From contig CP136069.1 in assembly GCA_032622095.1 (NCBI GenBank), forward strand, positions 171,050,394-171,114,393: a stretch of DNA of 64,000 nt. Reading direction: 5' to 3'. This stretch comes from Siphonodentalium dalli. Taxonomy: Eukaryota > Mollusca > Scaphopoda > Gadilida > Siphonodentaliidae. Below the pieces are notes generated by a model that was not told the DNA's origin, ran no database searches, and worked only from the letters and a program-made list of their open reading frames with translations. Position numbers and translations under genes: made by a program. Positions 48,851-60,559 of this stretch are shown here, one piece after another (within the stretch, counting starts at the first letter, position 1; every line of letters begins with the position of its first letter).

Positions 48851-51104
48851 ATATAGCCGAATGTCATATATCTTTGCTTGACAATAAGTTGCATCGCCTT
48901 TTCTGAGGAATATATATGGAAAGTCGTGATGCTAATTAAAACAGACAGTTTTGGGGAAATGTACGTGCACATGAAGAGAAATGACGTCCGTAAGGAATAA
49001 CATTATGGTATGTGCTCACACTAATTGTTTGCATCGCGCAACTTTGTGAGAAAGAGATGTTATTACTATGACAAACAACTAGTTAGGTATAATATGAACC
49101 GTACACTATATTGTTCTAGCCCAACGATTGTTTGAGCATGATTTTGGTATTACATATGCGCTATTTTGAGAGTAAAACTACTCAGAACATAGCGATTAAG
49201 ATGCAAAGAATCGGAGCCCTCAACAGAGAACCGGAACCTTTACAATATTTTGTTATAGCTTGTTTTTTCAACAATGCGAGTTAAAGTGGATGTTATGGGC
49301 TCCATATTTTCCAAGTTACGACGAATTTCGACGAGTATTAGTTTGGGAAAATGCAGTGGAAATTTCTCACCAAAGGACAAATACCGAGTAATTGCCCACG
49401 ATAAACTGATCCGATTTTGGGTCAAATGGTACACACCTTCACTTGTGCACCTTCTTTTGGAATAGTGCGAGGAAACGCGTGGCAGAAGTCGGAAAATTTA
49501 CTCGGTGGAGAATGTAACTAAAATCAACAGAGAACCAAATCGTTAGGAGTACGTCGCATCGGTGCTATTATGTTCTATGTCCATGTTTATTTTTTTGAGG
49601 GAAACTCGATTTGAAAATTTGACCACCTGGTTTTCGCATATGTCTGCTTTATTTTCACCTAATGTTCTTTTCATTGTATCCCAGGAAACGAAAAACCAAT
49701 CTGTTTGAATATAGTTTATTCATTCTTTTAGCCACCAAATCAGGTGAACTGACTTGCTTTAAATGTCAGTAGTATTCTTGTAATTCGTTGACATGTGTTT
49801 GGAGATAGAACACTTTGCTGAACAATTTAACTTTTTTCGTGAGTGCTAAAGTGGTTTTTAGATTTTTAAATCATTCCAGTACAAAACTCGCCCAAAATGT
49901 CATTTGCTGTGCTATATTAACCTACGAATTTAGCTGGCATTAAGATTTTCACATATAAGAGTATGAAAGCACTATTTCCAGTCAGGCATATTGACGGCCA
50001 CCAGTTCACATTGCTTACCATTGTCGGTTCGAGATAGAACATTATAGCACTAAAATTTATGCGATCACGTGGTACAAAATAAATCAATTCATTGGTCCAC
50101 AGTGGAGATATAACACTACAGCACTGACACAACAATTAATTCGGGAGATGGAACATATTTGCATAGCCTCTCATTCATATATGGTATATGTAGTACTCAA
50201 TATCTTGTGTTTTTCGGACATAAAATACCGCGCCGAATCGAACGGTACCGCTATCTTTTTCCCCCGCCAATATGGATATAGAACATTTTAGCACCGAGGC
50301 GACGAGACTTCAGTTACCCCATAGTGGGTCTCAAGTCAAGCACCTGACAAACGTGATTTGTGTTCGCCTTATAAAATGATCGAGTATTGCAGAATTGACC
50401 GAATATCGACATGTCACCTGGGCCTCCACGACAGAATACTGAGTTTGATAATTGTCTCACTAATTATCTTCTGCCATCCGGATGTTCGTTCCCACTTCGG
50501 TGTCAGTGACCCTGATTGCCATTTGATTGATGTATTTGTTTTCATCGAACCTTGTGATTGCGTTGTGCGTTGTGGTGACTTGCGTGATCTTGACATGTCA
50601 ATTGCGTTAGCGTTGGAATATCTAAATGCAAAACCATTATGGATAATTTGTCAAGATACTAAACACACTGATCTAAATGATTGTCAGCATGCGACTTAGC
50701 CCGAAGAGCGGCCACATCTACCAAACGCATTAAACTGACAATGGCTCGTTCGAACCAGAGCATAACATGTATATAATTTGGTAAGAGGTATCTCAAAACA
50801 CACACACGCGGAAGATATCCGAACAAATATGATCCCTGAAAATACGTGTTTGTGTCTTATATTCTTCGATAAATATGAGATCGTTTCTTTTGTGACGGTT
50901 CAATGTATTTAGTCAGTGATCGCGTAAAAACTACAACTTTAGACCATGGTACGAACATCTTGAGCTGTCGTGTTAAGATAATGCAATATCCAGTCTCCGA
51001 TGAATACAAATTACACCGTTCGAAGTTGTATTTTATGACTTCAATGTGTCTTTCTGTGGCATATACTATACTCTTACATGTAGAAGGGTCTGGTTATCTT
51101 ATTC

Positions 51105-51217
51105 TAACTGACACTTTATTTCTTTATGGAGACGACATTCTAAACAAAAACTATAACCGCCGCATATTTAAATCGTTTCAAAAATTCATACTTGACACAG
51201 GAAGATTCAGTGAATGA
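51105..51217 (+). mobile_element. probable non-LTR retrotransposon ORF2 terminus
   Basis: The last 37 codons of an open stretch from 50903 read LTDTLFLYGDDILNKNYN, then RRIFKSFQKFILDTGRFSE and a stop. The LLYGD--L----N--IF--VQKFI--TGRF pattern ends ORF2 in the same element group as 52291-52947 (which ends IFANIQKYIELTGRF). The upstream part is too decayed to read. Confidence 0.45.
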
Positions 51218-51504
51218 TGTACATGAGCATCCTATAGAAGCCGCATCTGTGCTTCATATATCATATATCAAGCGTGTAGTTGCACTACAACTACAATACT
51301 CCGCATGCATATTTATTAGCAACGGCCGGGATCATTCGAGGGTTTGTGGCATTCTGCCCAAATGCATGCACATAACGCACAACCACGCACTGTTTTTCTT
51401 CTGTTCTGCTCTACGCTAAACATAGTTTTATTTCCACCCCAACTACCATATACACATAAAGTCGCGCCCACTGACTACTATTATGATAAACGATTTATAA
51501 TTAA

Positions 51505-51840
51505 TTAACCCTTTACCCAACAAACCGGCCAAAACCGGCCAAATAAAGCTTCAACAGCCTAAAATATCTTCCGTCTGTCTCAATAAAACCATACACATAT
51601 GGATAGCATTGGAACCGGCTCCTTGACCACATTGTGATAGTTACAGTTAGCCCTGTGCCAATGCATTCTCTTATATATGCGAGTCGACCATAGGTCGCCT
51701 CGCATATATAAGAGAATGCATTGGCCTAAAAAAAATCTTTTTTTAACACTTTTTACCATTTTTTCTTACATTCTTTAACAATTTTATAATTTTTAATGTG
51801 TTAAGCCAATGCATTCTCTTATATATGCGAGGCGACCTAT
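51505..51840 (+). mobile_element. family A hairpin element, copy 4 (cut at the tip of hairpin 2)
   Basis: TTAA at 51505-51508 and the full left flank are intact, as is hairpin 1 (about 51657-51723). The second hairpin stops exactly at its loop centre, GCGAGGCGACCTAT, at 51840; everything to the right, including the end repeat and second TTAA, is missing. Confidence 0.88.
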
Positions 51841-51912
51841 ACATGTATACAAAATTTGTAAATTAACATGTAATGAATTGTGTTGCGGAATAAACTATGT
51901 TTAAACTAAGTG
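51841..51912 (+). mobile_element. short non-LTR retrotransposon tail
   Basis: ACAAAATTTGTA..., then GGAATAAACTATGTTTAAAC TAA resembles the end of the element at 52291-53318 (ATTTTGTACATTATATTGG, TAAAATATGTTTAAACTAAA). It would be a severely 5'-truncated copy whose left edge is the hairpin tip of the family A element. Confidence 0.4.
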
Positions 51913-52290
51913 TGTGATTCACGTATTTATCGACCTATGTAGAAAACGGGACAAATTCATATATCAAATATTATTCGGTGTATTTTGGAAAGTAAATTGC
52001 TATGCGGTTTTGCGCTCATCGCATACATGTACATGACTCACATGAACCTCCGAATCCGCGGGAGAAGATAAAATGTCGATAAATACACGAAATATCGTTC
52101 TACTTTAAATAACCCTAACAAGTTGTACCGTCAGTCGCACCGTTGTTACACTTGGAACTACTGAAATGTTACGTTTTTGATGTGCAAGTTTCCGTTCATT
52201 TTCTGGCACCATAGGGTTTTATATGAGACAATAAAACTTGCTAGTAAATGAAACTACCTCATAAGTCACTGAGTGTTACAATGATACTAA

Positions 52291-52947
52291 TTGGTTCACG
52301 TTCCTAACACTGCATCGGAGAGACAGAAACCTTCAACTCACGCCAAATATAACAAGAACAAAAACTACAAAATTGTGAGGAGGTATGCCAGGGTGTTGCT
52401 CCGAGAGAAGCCCATACTTGACATTTGTAATAGTGTAACAAATTGCATCTGCAAAACACCATATTTATATTACTGGGACCTCATACGGGCCTTAGTGGAT
52501 ATATCATTAAGCTATGGCATGTTGCGTATGGGGCGGCGAGGTGAGAAACGTCATTCCACTTCGGACTTCAAATCTTTTCTTAATACTGACCTCGTCGTGA
52601 GCCCCCGTTACACGGAATTTGCTTACACAAGACGAAGTCAAATTTTTCATTGTCGACTACGACTAGGGTGTAGCAATCTGAACTACGACTTATATCTCAA
52701 TCATTTGCAAGACAATCAATATTGTATATGTGGCGAAGTTGAAACAGTATCACACTTCTTGTACTATTGCCCAGTCTTTGAAGCCGAGAGAGATATATGT
52801 CTCAGCAACCTTAATAATTTGGCAACAAAAACACTCTTAGAAGGTTCAAAATCACTTCCCTTATCCAAAAACATTGAGATATTCGCTAACATTCAGAAAT
52901 ATATAGAACTAACTGGTAGATTCAAGCCATATTATGCACAGACCTGA
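52291..52947 (+). mobile_element. non-LTR retrotransposon ORF2 C-terminal region (open, 5'-truncated)
   Basis: An uninterrupted 218-codon frame with no upstream ATG (a TAA precedes it at 52288). Residues about 118-165 read IFHCRLRLGCSNLNYDLYLN, then a CxC..H....C knuckle in YCICGEVETVSHFLYYCP (Cys145, Cys147, His155, Cys160), followed by FEAER. The end is IFANIQKYIELTGRF. This RLR-GCS-L-YDLY knuckle region closes many invertebrate non-LTR ORF2 proteins. The lack of stops suggests a fairly recent insertion, but no reverse transcriptase core is present, so it is a dead 3' copy. Confidence 0.88.
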
Positions 52948-53318
52948 TGTATACGATCTTAGTCTATGTATGGAACAAATTAAAAACGCATTAAAACAAA
53001 ATTAAACTAAGTGTAACATCAATCCCAAAAGTACCCTGCCAAAACCTGCTACGATTGAGGGGGGTGGGCTATCAGGCACATTATAATTAACAATAACAAT
53101 AGTAATTTCTTGAGATGTATACATTCATATACAACGAAATGTACATTCTAGTTTTGTCTGTATGAAACGGTCACCATTCATTATTTCATACATGTAGGAG
53201 CATTACGATAAGCATTATGCTTACTGCCAAATCCCATTATAACCATCAATATCTCTCATCATCATACCGTGAATTTTGTACATTATATTGGTTAAAATAA
53301 AATATGTTTAAACTAAAC
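52948..53318 (+). mobile_element. 3' UTR of the 52291 retrotransposon copy
   Basis: AT-rich sequence from the stop codon to TAAAATAAAATATGTTTAAA CTAAAC, whose terminal words recur at 51888-51912. No clear poly-A follows. Confidence 0.5.
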
Positions 53319-54969
53319 GTCATTCCCGACACCATTCGGAAAGAAGCTTCGATAAATGTAAAACTGAGATCAATACACTTATACTGATGTAACTAAGACA
53401 TTTAGGCCCATATCATTGTGTGCGTGGACAAAGAGTAAGCAACTGTCCAACGCATTAATGTGACTATTAATGGCTAGAAAATAACTGTCATCAGTCATGA
53501 AGCTAATCAGTGAATGCATCCTTGTACATGTATATCAACTCAGATGATCTGTTATCACTATACCTAAAGTATCCAAGTCTGGCATAGTGACTGAGTGTCA
53601 TTCAGTATAATATAAGTTGTCCCCGTAGACTAACAAAAGTGGTATGGAATAATGCTAGATAATGGGCTGGTTGACAGACTAATCAGGAAATAGATGGCAA
53701 TTATGGAATTGTTTATATCCTGCACAATGACATAGGTTTGCAGATATCAGCAATTTATAAAGAAATACATATATATAGAACAACACAAGTGTGTGAACCG
53801 TTATAGTGCAATAACGTTAACATGTTCAAACAACTGTGTTGTTCTATGTTTATTGCACACTCTGTAGATTGCCGCTTGTAACATACTAACATTTAGGTCG
53901 ATATTGTTGTATTTAATTGAACAAACATGTGCTTAATGTATAGTATACCCCATAATTTAGCGAAGACATTTTCTGTTAAAGTTGACGTCGCCAGTGACGT
54001 TGTTGACGTAATAGGTTTGTATTGTTAAAGAACAATACACATTATTTTATTGAACGTTTCAATTCTTCTGTATTTTACTGTATTTCGCACAAATAAGCCA
54101 TTGGGTGTGCAATAATTCCAATTACAGACTGGTATACAGATATTTTTTCTTTGTATTTATCTTCAAAATATTCCAACTCTAACTTGTTGAATTGGAGCTT
54201 AACTGATATGTAATGGACATGACTACACCATGTCAACAATGACTGGAAAGTCAAGATACCGTTCACTGTCCTGAGATGTTATCACCTTAAAAATATTTAC
54301 AGCCAAATAGCCAAAACCACATGTAAGATTCGTGTAAATTGATGTAATAGCATGCAGGGGGGATGGCATATCACTGAATATGCTGGAATATGTATAATTT
54401 GTTTTTGTAAAATTTGACGCATAGATCTTATACTAGTGTGTTATGTGCACCTACATGTATCAGCTTCAGCTGGGTTACTGTATTTATCAATACATCGATG
54501 CAATAGAATTTCCATTTAGCAGTGTGGAATTTGACCACCAAGTAGACCTAGCATACTGATCTGGAAACTCCAATTCATGTACACAACTGCATGTGGTAGA
54601 CAAATGCCTGTCAGACACTATTTGAAACAAATTTTCATATTTGCCTGTATTAACCATTTGTTTTCACTTAAAAGCTTCAGAAACATGTTAAACTGTCATG
54701 ATAGCTACATTATATAATTTCCAAGTCATATGAGTGATCGATATCAGTAGGGTTTTATGCGGGTTTAGACCAACATTAGTGTAATTTGGGGTGGGTGTCA
54801 ACACATTGCGAGTAGTACATTATTTTGTTTGCATGTTTGAGGTGGTGGGTCTCATAACATTCCAGATGCAATAAAACGGCATACCTTCCTGCAAATAATT
54901 TACTACCCGCTCCCGGGTCGTCCCCACTTTCCCCCATAATAATATCTCTCTAATCGATTTTTCTTTCAG

Positions 54970-55054
54970 CCAAGCTCTCCACTTAAAAGCCCTGTCCATC
55001 TCGAAAACCCAGAATTCCAGACGAGATGGTACTTCAAGTACTTCTTGGGAAAAT
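54970..55054 (+). CDS. GARNL3: GARNL3-like Rap/Ran-GAP protein, exon c
   Basis: Acceptor TTCTTTCAG ends at 54969 and the donor GTGAGT begins at 55055. The exon reads PSSPLKSP, then VHLENPEFQTRWYFKYFLGK, and ends after the first base of a codon (phase 1). The block with Asn-Pro-Glu, Thr-Arg-Trp-Tyr-Phe-Lys-Tyr-Phe-Leu-Gly is the most recognisable signature of the GARNL3 and related RapGAP N-terminal region, with vertebrate HLENPEYHTRWYFKYFLG almost identical. It follows a 13.6-kb intron loaded with repeats. The identification of the whole gene rests mainly on this exon and the next one. Confidence 0.95.
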
Positions 55055-55927
55055 GTGAGTTATTATGATCATACCGACCACTTACCACAGGCATAGATAC
55101 TTACTGAAGGGCCGCGCCATACAAAATCGATGACAAGAGCATTGCTTTGTACTCTTCGATGGAAGACTGTCTCCCTGAACGACAACGCGCCTTTACTTTG
55201 ATTTCAATTCGAGTTGAAATAGAAGCAACATGGTTCAATAAATGTGAACTGAATGCTTCAGCGACGCGCTATTATATATGCGTATGCATCGTCAGTAAAC
55301 AGGAAATGTGATAAATGGCGTTTAGATGACTCGTCCAAGCCATGCCATGGGTTGCATTAGAATATCAATATTATATATATCGCCAGCGATTCACAGCAGA
55401 ATTACAGTGTATATGTGCTTGTCGATGTCGTTTCACATTTCACTTTGTCGTGTTATGAATTGACTTAAATTTATATATAGGGGCGGCAGGAATACAGCCC
55501 ATTTTTGGCCAAACCGCTCCTGTACAATATATAATTATGCTCATTTTTGAATATGTTATTGGTAGCATATGTCTATAAATATTTACAAATAAACACTTAC
55601 TTAACGTACTTGCATATATTATGATATTGGTGTTTATTGCGATGGTCGTCGGAAGCATTCAACCAGTCGATATGTGGGGACAAGATGTTGAAAAATGGAA
55701 TTGTACTGTTTGTAGGACCTCCATTTTTCGAGGTATTCAACATTAATATGTGCAATGCATCTTCAACCAACATGCTTTGCGTAGAATATACATATTGTAT
55801 TTTCAATTTGAAATTCTCACATCTGTTAATGTTATCGCGCTGGAAATCATATAAACTGTCCTGCGGACACGATAACCGGTATGCGTGCGTCAAAAGCCGC
55901 ACACCGAGCTTTGATAATTATAATTAG

Positions 55928-56399
55928 TTAACCCTTTCAGTGCCAAGTCCGATTTTTGTATCAACCCATATACCATGTGCCAATGCATTCTATTATATAT
56001 GCGAGTCGACCATAGGTCGCCTCGCATATATAAGAGAATGCATTGGCCTAACAATTTTTCATCATTTGTTATTATTTTTTACCATTTTTTTTACAATTTT
56101 AATAATTTCTTCTTATATTCTTTAACAGACTTATTGTGTAGGTTTAGTGCCAGGGAATATTACGTTTTTCATGGGCATCACAATTATTACTATGAATACA
56201 TGGTGATAGTTTTGAGTTATAACATGCCCCTACGGTTTTATCCAGTTTGTTTTTAAATTCGCTATAGCATGCTTAAGCATACCCAGAAAAAATTCAACCC
56301 CCAAAAAAAAAATCTTTTTATTTTTTATTTTTTTAGGGCCGATTTTACAGACCGTAAATTAGGGCCGACGAGATCGGCCCCTGGCACTGAATTGGTTAA
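55928..56399. mobile_element. TTAA element with a single hairpin
   Basis: TTAA at 55928-55931 and 56396-56399; inverted ends CCCTTTCAGTGCCA and TGGCACTGAATTGG. These ends differ from families A and B. At about 55978-56047 lies one hairpin of the shared cassette, followed by its AT-rich core (CCTAACAATTTTT ... CTTATATTCTTTAACA). The second hairpin is absent. The right half has CGATCTCGTCGGCCC (reverse strand) and A/T runs. piggyBac-type by its target and ends. Confidence 0.75.
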
Positions 56400-56544
56400 A
56401 AGCAGTCAATTTGTAAATGATATCAACCAACGGAAGGCGTATATGTTGGGTAATGCCTATTGATGCTGTAACATTAGTTCAGAGAAAATTCATTGTTCAA
56501 ATTTCGAGAAAAACGCAATCTTAGGCGAGCGCTTCCGAGTTTCG

Positions 56545-57079
56545 CAGGGGGGGGGGGGTGAAAAAAAAAATGCCGTATGCCGGGGTGGGTGGGTGGTCAA
56601 AGCCACCAACAAGCAATTTTTTCCGCAACTAAAAAAAAAAATTCCTGCTTGTTTTTTAGTGTTTTGGCAATGAGTTGGGCTTCAAAACCACTTTGAATGA
56701 GAGAAATAATGTAATTCTAACTGGTAAACTGACTACAGGCAGTTATCGTGTTGTATTTTGTTGCAAATTTTGAAATCCAAGATGGCCGCTGGCAGCCATG
56801 TTTTTTTGGCTCATTCCTATTTACATGTCCATGTTAAAATCCATGATAAATAGTATGCACAGAAATCCATATACAGCTGTTTACAGCGAATTTCCCCCCG
56901 CAAATCTCTGTTTTTAGTGTTAAAAGGGGGTGGGGTCAAAAAATGGTCGGAAAAACTGCCGAAAACGGAAAAAAAAATTGGCGGTGGGTGGGTACAAAAA
57001 ATGATCGAAAGGGAAAAAATGCCATACGTGCCTGAATTTTTTTCCGACCCCGCCCCCCCCCCCCCCCCCCCCCCCCCTG
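56545..57079. mobile_element. hAT-like non-autonomous element with poly-G/poly-C ends
   Basis: CAGGGGGGGGGGGG at the left and CCCCCC...CCCTG at the right form the ends. AGTTTCG lies directly outside both (56538-56544 and 57080-57086), a 7-base (possibly 8) target duplication. Arms continue inward: GTGAAAAA..TGCCGTATG on the left matches CATACGTGCCTGAATTTTTT inverted on the right. An 8-bp duplication with CAGGG-type ends is the hAT pattern. The C run at 57051-57077 may be length-variable. Confidence 0.7.
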
Positions 57080-57454
57080 AGTTTCGGGGAAAATTCTGAG
57101 ATTAATTGAGAAAGTTTTTGAATACATGGAGCTATTATCTCTCAAAACAAACTCACATATGTTTACGCAATAATTGCCCTGTGGCGGTTTTTATGATCAA
57201 CGTGGTCATATGCAGTGTTTACTGTTTTTTCTATTACAATCGGCCATGCACGAGTTGCCAGAAAAAAAACTCCCTATTCACAGGGCGGATCACAGACATA
57301 TATAACTAACAGATGTGTATATGACGCCCGCCTCACTACTCATTACGACTACATGATTCAATGACTGGACATTCTAACCACTTGAAATAAAAACTTTAAG
57401 CATGATCTAACTGCGCCCATCCATTTGGAGCGAGGGTGTTACGTCTACTCACAT

Positions 57455-57790
57455 GAATACTGAATACCAGTTAACAGAGAGGGTGAATACTGAATACCAG
57501 TTAACAGAGAGGGTGAATACTGAATACCAGTTAACAGAGAGGGTTAATCCTGAATACAAGTTAATAGACAGGGTGAATCCTGAATACCAGTTAACAGAGA
57601 GGGTGAATCCTGAATACCAGTTAATAGACAGGGGTGAATCCCAGTTAATAGAGAGGGTGAATCCTGAATACCAGTTAATAGATAGGGTGAATCCTGAATA
57701 CCAGTTAATAGAGAGGGGTGAATTCTGAATACCAGTTAATAGAGAGGGTGAATCCTGAATACCAGTTAATAGAGAGGGATGAATCATGAA
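57455..57790. repeat. minisatellite, 30-bp unit, about 11 copies
   Basis: The unit is CTGAATACCAGTTAAYAGAG + AGGGTGAATC. Substitutions grade from the left (TACTGAATAC, TTAACAGAG) to the right (TCCTGAATAC, TTAATAGAG). Single-base insertions (GGGG for GGG) appear in three of the right-hand copies. Open frames on both strands (NTEYQLTERV; WYSGFTLSIN) follow from the unit length. Confidence 0.9.
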
Positions 57791-58147
57791 ACTAGTTAAT
57801 ATAGATGGGTGAATCCTGCGTATATATAACACATTTGCTAAAGTAATGTCCAAAACTCCAATAGGCCTATATAAAGATATATGAATTAAACCAACACATG
57901 TCATTTTGGCACATAAAGAATATTGAAAGAAAATATGAACAATTAGATGCTATAAAAAGTTGCGTACCAGGCACGTTGTTGAATCTTGAATATCGGTTAT
58001 AAAATGAGCATATTAATCCGAATTCCAGTGAATAGAGGGGTAAGAATCGCGCGTACCCCCTGAAATTGACCTGAATCCCTCGTACAAAACGATGGGGTGA
58101 CACCATCGAGACCCGCCTGCTTATCGTCCCACTGTTCTTTATTACAG

Positions 58148-58266
58148 TACACCAGAATTACGTCGGTTTGGACATCGATAAGGAACCGTTCTTATTGTCG
58201 GTTGTCGTTACTGATGCCAACAATCTCAGCGTGCCTCAATATCGCGCCATTAGATGGCGAAAACAT
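58148..58266 (+). CDS. GARNL3: GARNL3-like Rap/Ran-GAP protein, exon d
   Basis: Acceptor TTATTACAG ends at 58147; donor GTAAGT begins at 58267. The first two bases complete a Leu codon begun in exon c, giving GK-L-HQNYVG across the junction (vertebrates have GQVHQNYIG). It continues LDIDKEPFLLSVVVTDANN, then LSVPQYRAIRWRKH, and ends in phase 0. Vertebrate GARNL3 has PFFLSVTLSDQNNQRVPQYRAILWRK in this place. This is the beta-rich dimerisation-like part that precedes the catalytic domain in Rap1GAP relatives. It is one of the two best-conserved exons in the window. Confidence 0.95.
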
Positions 58267-58735
58267 GTAAGTACCGCGGAAATCCGCCCTGCCACGTGAC
58301 GAACGTCTGCTCAAGTGAGCGAGTAGTGATTCAAATGACATGTATATCCTATTTGAAAGTAAATCAGAATGGATGTTACACCCCGTAGGCAACCTTTCAC
58401 TGTCTCTCGCTTTACATGCATGTAACTATGTATAACGTTTTCTGTTGTGATCGTGGATATCCACAGCTGGTATATATAACTACACAATCAGGACAATATA
58501 TTAACAAAAGCAATATGCCATGGCTTTTGACCTGAGTTTGAGCTTAAAGTCTGATTTGAGTTGTCAAAGCATTGGTGCAAGCCGATGGTTCTCTTGAACC
58601 CGGGTTTAAAATGGATACGTCGAATCGGAGTGGGTCTAAAGAGAAACATCCCGCATTATATGTACCTGATACATGTAGCTGAAAATTGATGAGAACATCG
58701 AACATTGAATGACCCACATGTCTTCTTTTCTACAG

Positions 58736-58794
58736 GGTGCTCAACGAATTTGCTTGCCGTACAATCCAAACAAAACAGTCAAAGGAATATTGAG
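58736..58794 (+). CDS. GARNL3: GARNL3-like Rap/Ran-GAP protein, exon e
   Basis: Acceptor TTTTCTACAG ends at 58735; donor GTATGT begins at 58795. It reads GAQRICLPYNPNKTVKGIL and leaves two bases (AG) of the next codon. The vertebrate counterpart is GTQKICLPYSPTKTLSVKSIL, so the ICLPY core and the Pro-x-Lys-Thr spacing are kept. The intron before it, 58267-58735, is the shortest in the window at 469 bases and shows no recognisable transposon. Confidence 0.93.
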
Positions 58795-60235
58795 GTATGT
58801 CAACGTCACGTGGTACTCATAATCGACATTATAAAATGCCGTACAAACCAACCCCTCAGTAAGTGGTCCTACTAATTTGTCATGATGGCGGTTGGTCCTG
58901 CTTAATTTACAGCAACCACCAAGGGTACTTATACCTTAGGCAGGTGAATGACGTCATATATTGTTTTCTATATCCATCAGTGATTTTTTAGATCGCGGGT
59001 ATGGCTTTTGGAGAAATTATCACGTGACTCCCGGTTACCAACAGTGTGGAGATTGCAAAAAACGCGGAATTGTGAATGAAGTATCGCGAAGAAAATGAAA
59101 GTAACTAATTCACAACTTACGAAGAATTCATATGTGATTTAGATCTAATAATTAATTTCAATTAGACCAATTTCTTTGATTATCTTAATGAGAAAGAAAA
59201 AACGAAGACGTTATGATACGGTTTCTGACGTCATTTTGGATTTGTGGGCCAGAATCCAGACAAGATTGCACAATTCACAACACGTCTTTTCAAGTTGGCA
59301 TGTCATATCCGTCTTGATCACTGAATGGTGTTACTGTTACGTACATTATTCTTAGCGCTAAAAGGCAAATTTGAGGCACAGCATGAGTCGTTGCTCCACT
59401 ACGTGTCACGTGCGATTCATATTATATACTTAACCATGGGTGATACCACCATCGATCACTATGGGTGCGTTGCATACATGTATATGTACATGCATATCGA
59501 TTGATAGTGCCATATTCATGCATTATAAATCGGAATATGTATAGATGTACATGCATGAGCAAAAAACCTCCAATTCTTTGCCCCTGTTGATTTCGCAAAT
59601 GTACACCGTTTGTTACACGGATTGCACATGAGTATGAGGAGACATACATGGCATACTATATTATATAATATACACTGTATTTTGTCACTGTTTGTTTAAC
59701 AATATGATACCGTTGGTTTGCCTACGGTATTATACCGTTGCTAGTTTTGACGGCCAAGTACCGTTGCACAAACACGAGGTATGGATAGGATCACCTCCCT
59801 TGTGAGATTCGCAATGCATCTCGGGTAAATTCGCCATTAATTGATGTCTCAGTGTCTGTCTCCGTCATTCGCGGGAGATTTGTTTTATAATTTAGTAGGC
59901 CTACTTTTTAATATGTTTCAACAGCTTGGGACAGGTTCCAAGCCGTTTAAATGGCACTAACGGTCTACCGAACGGGCTAAAGAAAGTGTAAACAAGCCCT
60001 ATTTAACCACTTGCGATGTTTTAATAGCGACCGCGAAAATAGGTCACCTAGTAAAATTGGTTTGCACTGCAGTCATTCACTCCATAAGTATTAGTTATAA
60101 CGGATCACTTTTCACATTTTCGCTAATTTCTCTACTAATAAACGAATCAAAGTAATTATTTTTGTTGGATCTTCTAGTCAGCTATATTACTACTTTGTAC
60201 CATAAATAAATTTTTAGAAAGATTGCATGTGTGAT

Positions 60236-60396
60236 TCCAACAGTACAATGTATCGACGGTGTACTGTTATTTCAACAGTATCCTACCGTGTATTCCAACA
60301 GTACAATGTATCAACGGTATACTGTTATTTCAACAGTATCCTACCGTTTACTTCAACAGTACAATGTATCAACGGTATACTGTTATTTCGACAGGG
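60236..60396. repeat. tandem repeat, 61-bp unit, about 2.6 copies
   Basis: The unit has CCAACAGTACAATGTATC, AACGGTATACTGTTATTTCA and ACAGTATCCTACCGT. Each unit contains ACAGTA and TACTGT facing each other, so it can fold. All three frames stay open, without meaning. Confidence 0.85.
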
Positions 60397-60559
60397 ATTG
60401 TACTGGCAACTAAGTTGACGGTGCATTACCGTAGTTATAACGTTATTAAATTTTACAGTGTATGTGAATGAACACATGCCTATACAGTATTCACGAAATA
60501 TGCACCCATGAGTCAAGTTGGTAAATCAAGTGCCCTATTATAGCTTCAAAATCGCCGCG

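Larger units (their letters stand above)
41372..54969 (+). other. GARNL3 intron b-c (13.6 kb, repeat-filled)
   Basis: This intron contains two non-LTR retrotransposon 3' ends or C-terminal pieces (41467-41893, 52291-53318), short tail fragments (51105-51217, 51841-51912), a 30-bp satellite (42115-44184), family A elements (44403-44800, 51505-51840), family B (45208-45454), a palindrome-bearing repeat G (46860-47590) and nested repeats E and D (47955-48850). A CA run lies at 45979-45998 and a G run near 47491-47502. The stretches 45455-46859, 48851-50900 and 53319-54969 show nothing I can identify. An open stretch 50358-50699 (+) of 113 codons has no known domain. Confidence 0.7.
55055..58147 (+). 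other. GARNL3 intron c-d
   Basis: This 3.1-kb intron carries a TTAA-flanked element with one hairpin (55928-56399), a hAT-like element with poly-G/poly-C ends (56545-57079) and a 30-bp minisatellite (57455-57790). The 870 bases before 55928 and the 350 bases before exon d hold nothing I recognise. Confidence 0.7.

Noticed and set aside
50358-50699. 113-codon frame with many Cys and Asp
   Set aside because: No known domain, no splice context, and it lies in a repeat-filled intron, so I do not call it a gene.
53777-53845. Inverted AGAACAACACA / TGTGTTGTTCT pair
   Set aside because: Short arms with a poorly matched interior and no second copy in the window; not enough to call an element.
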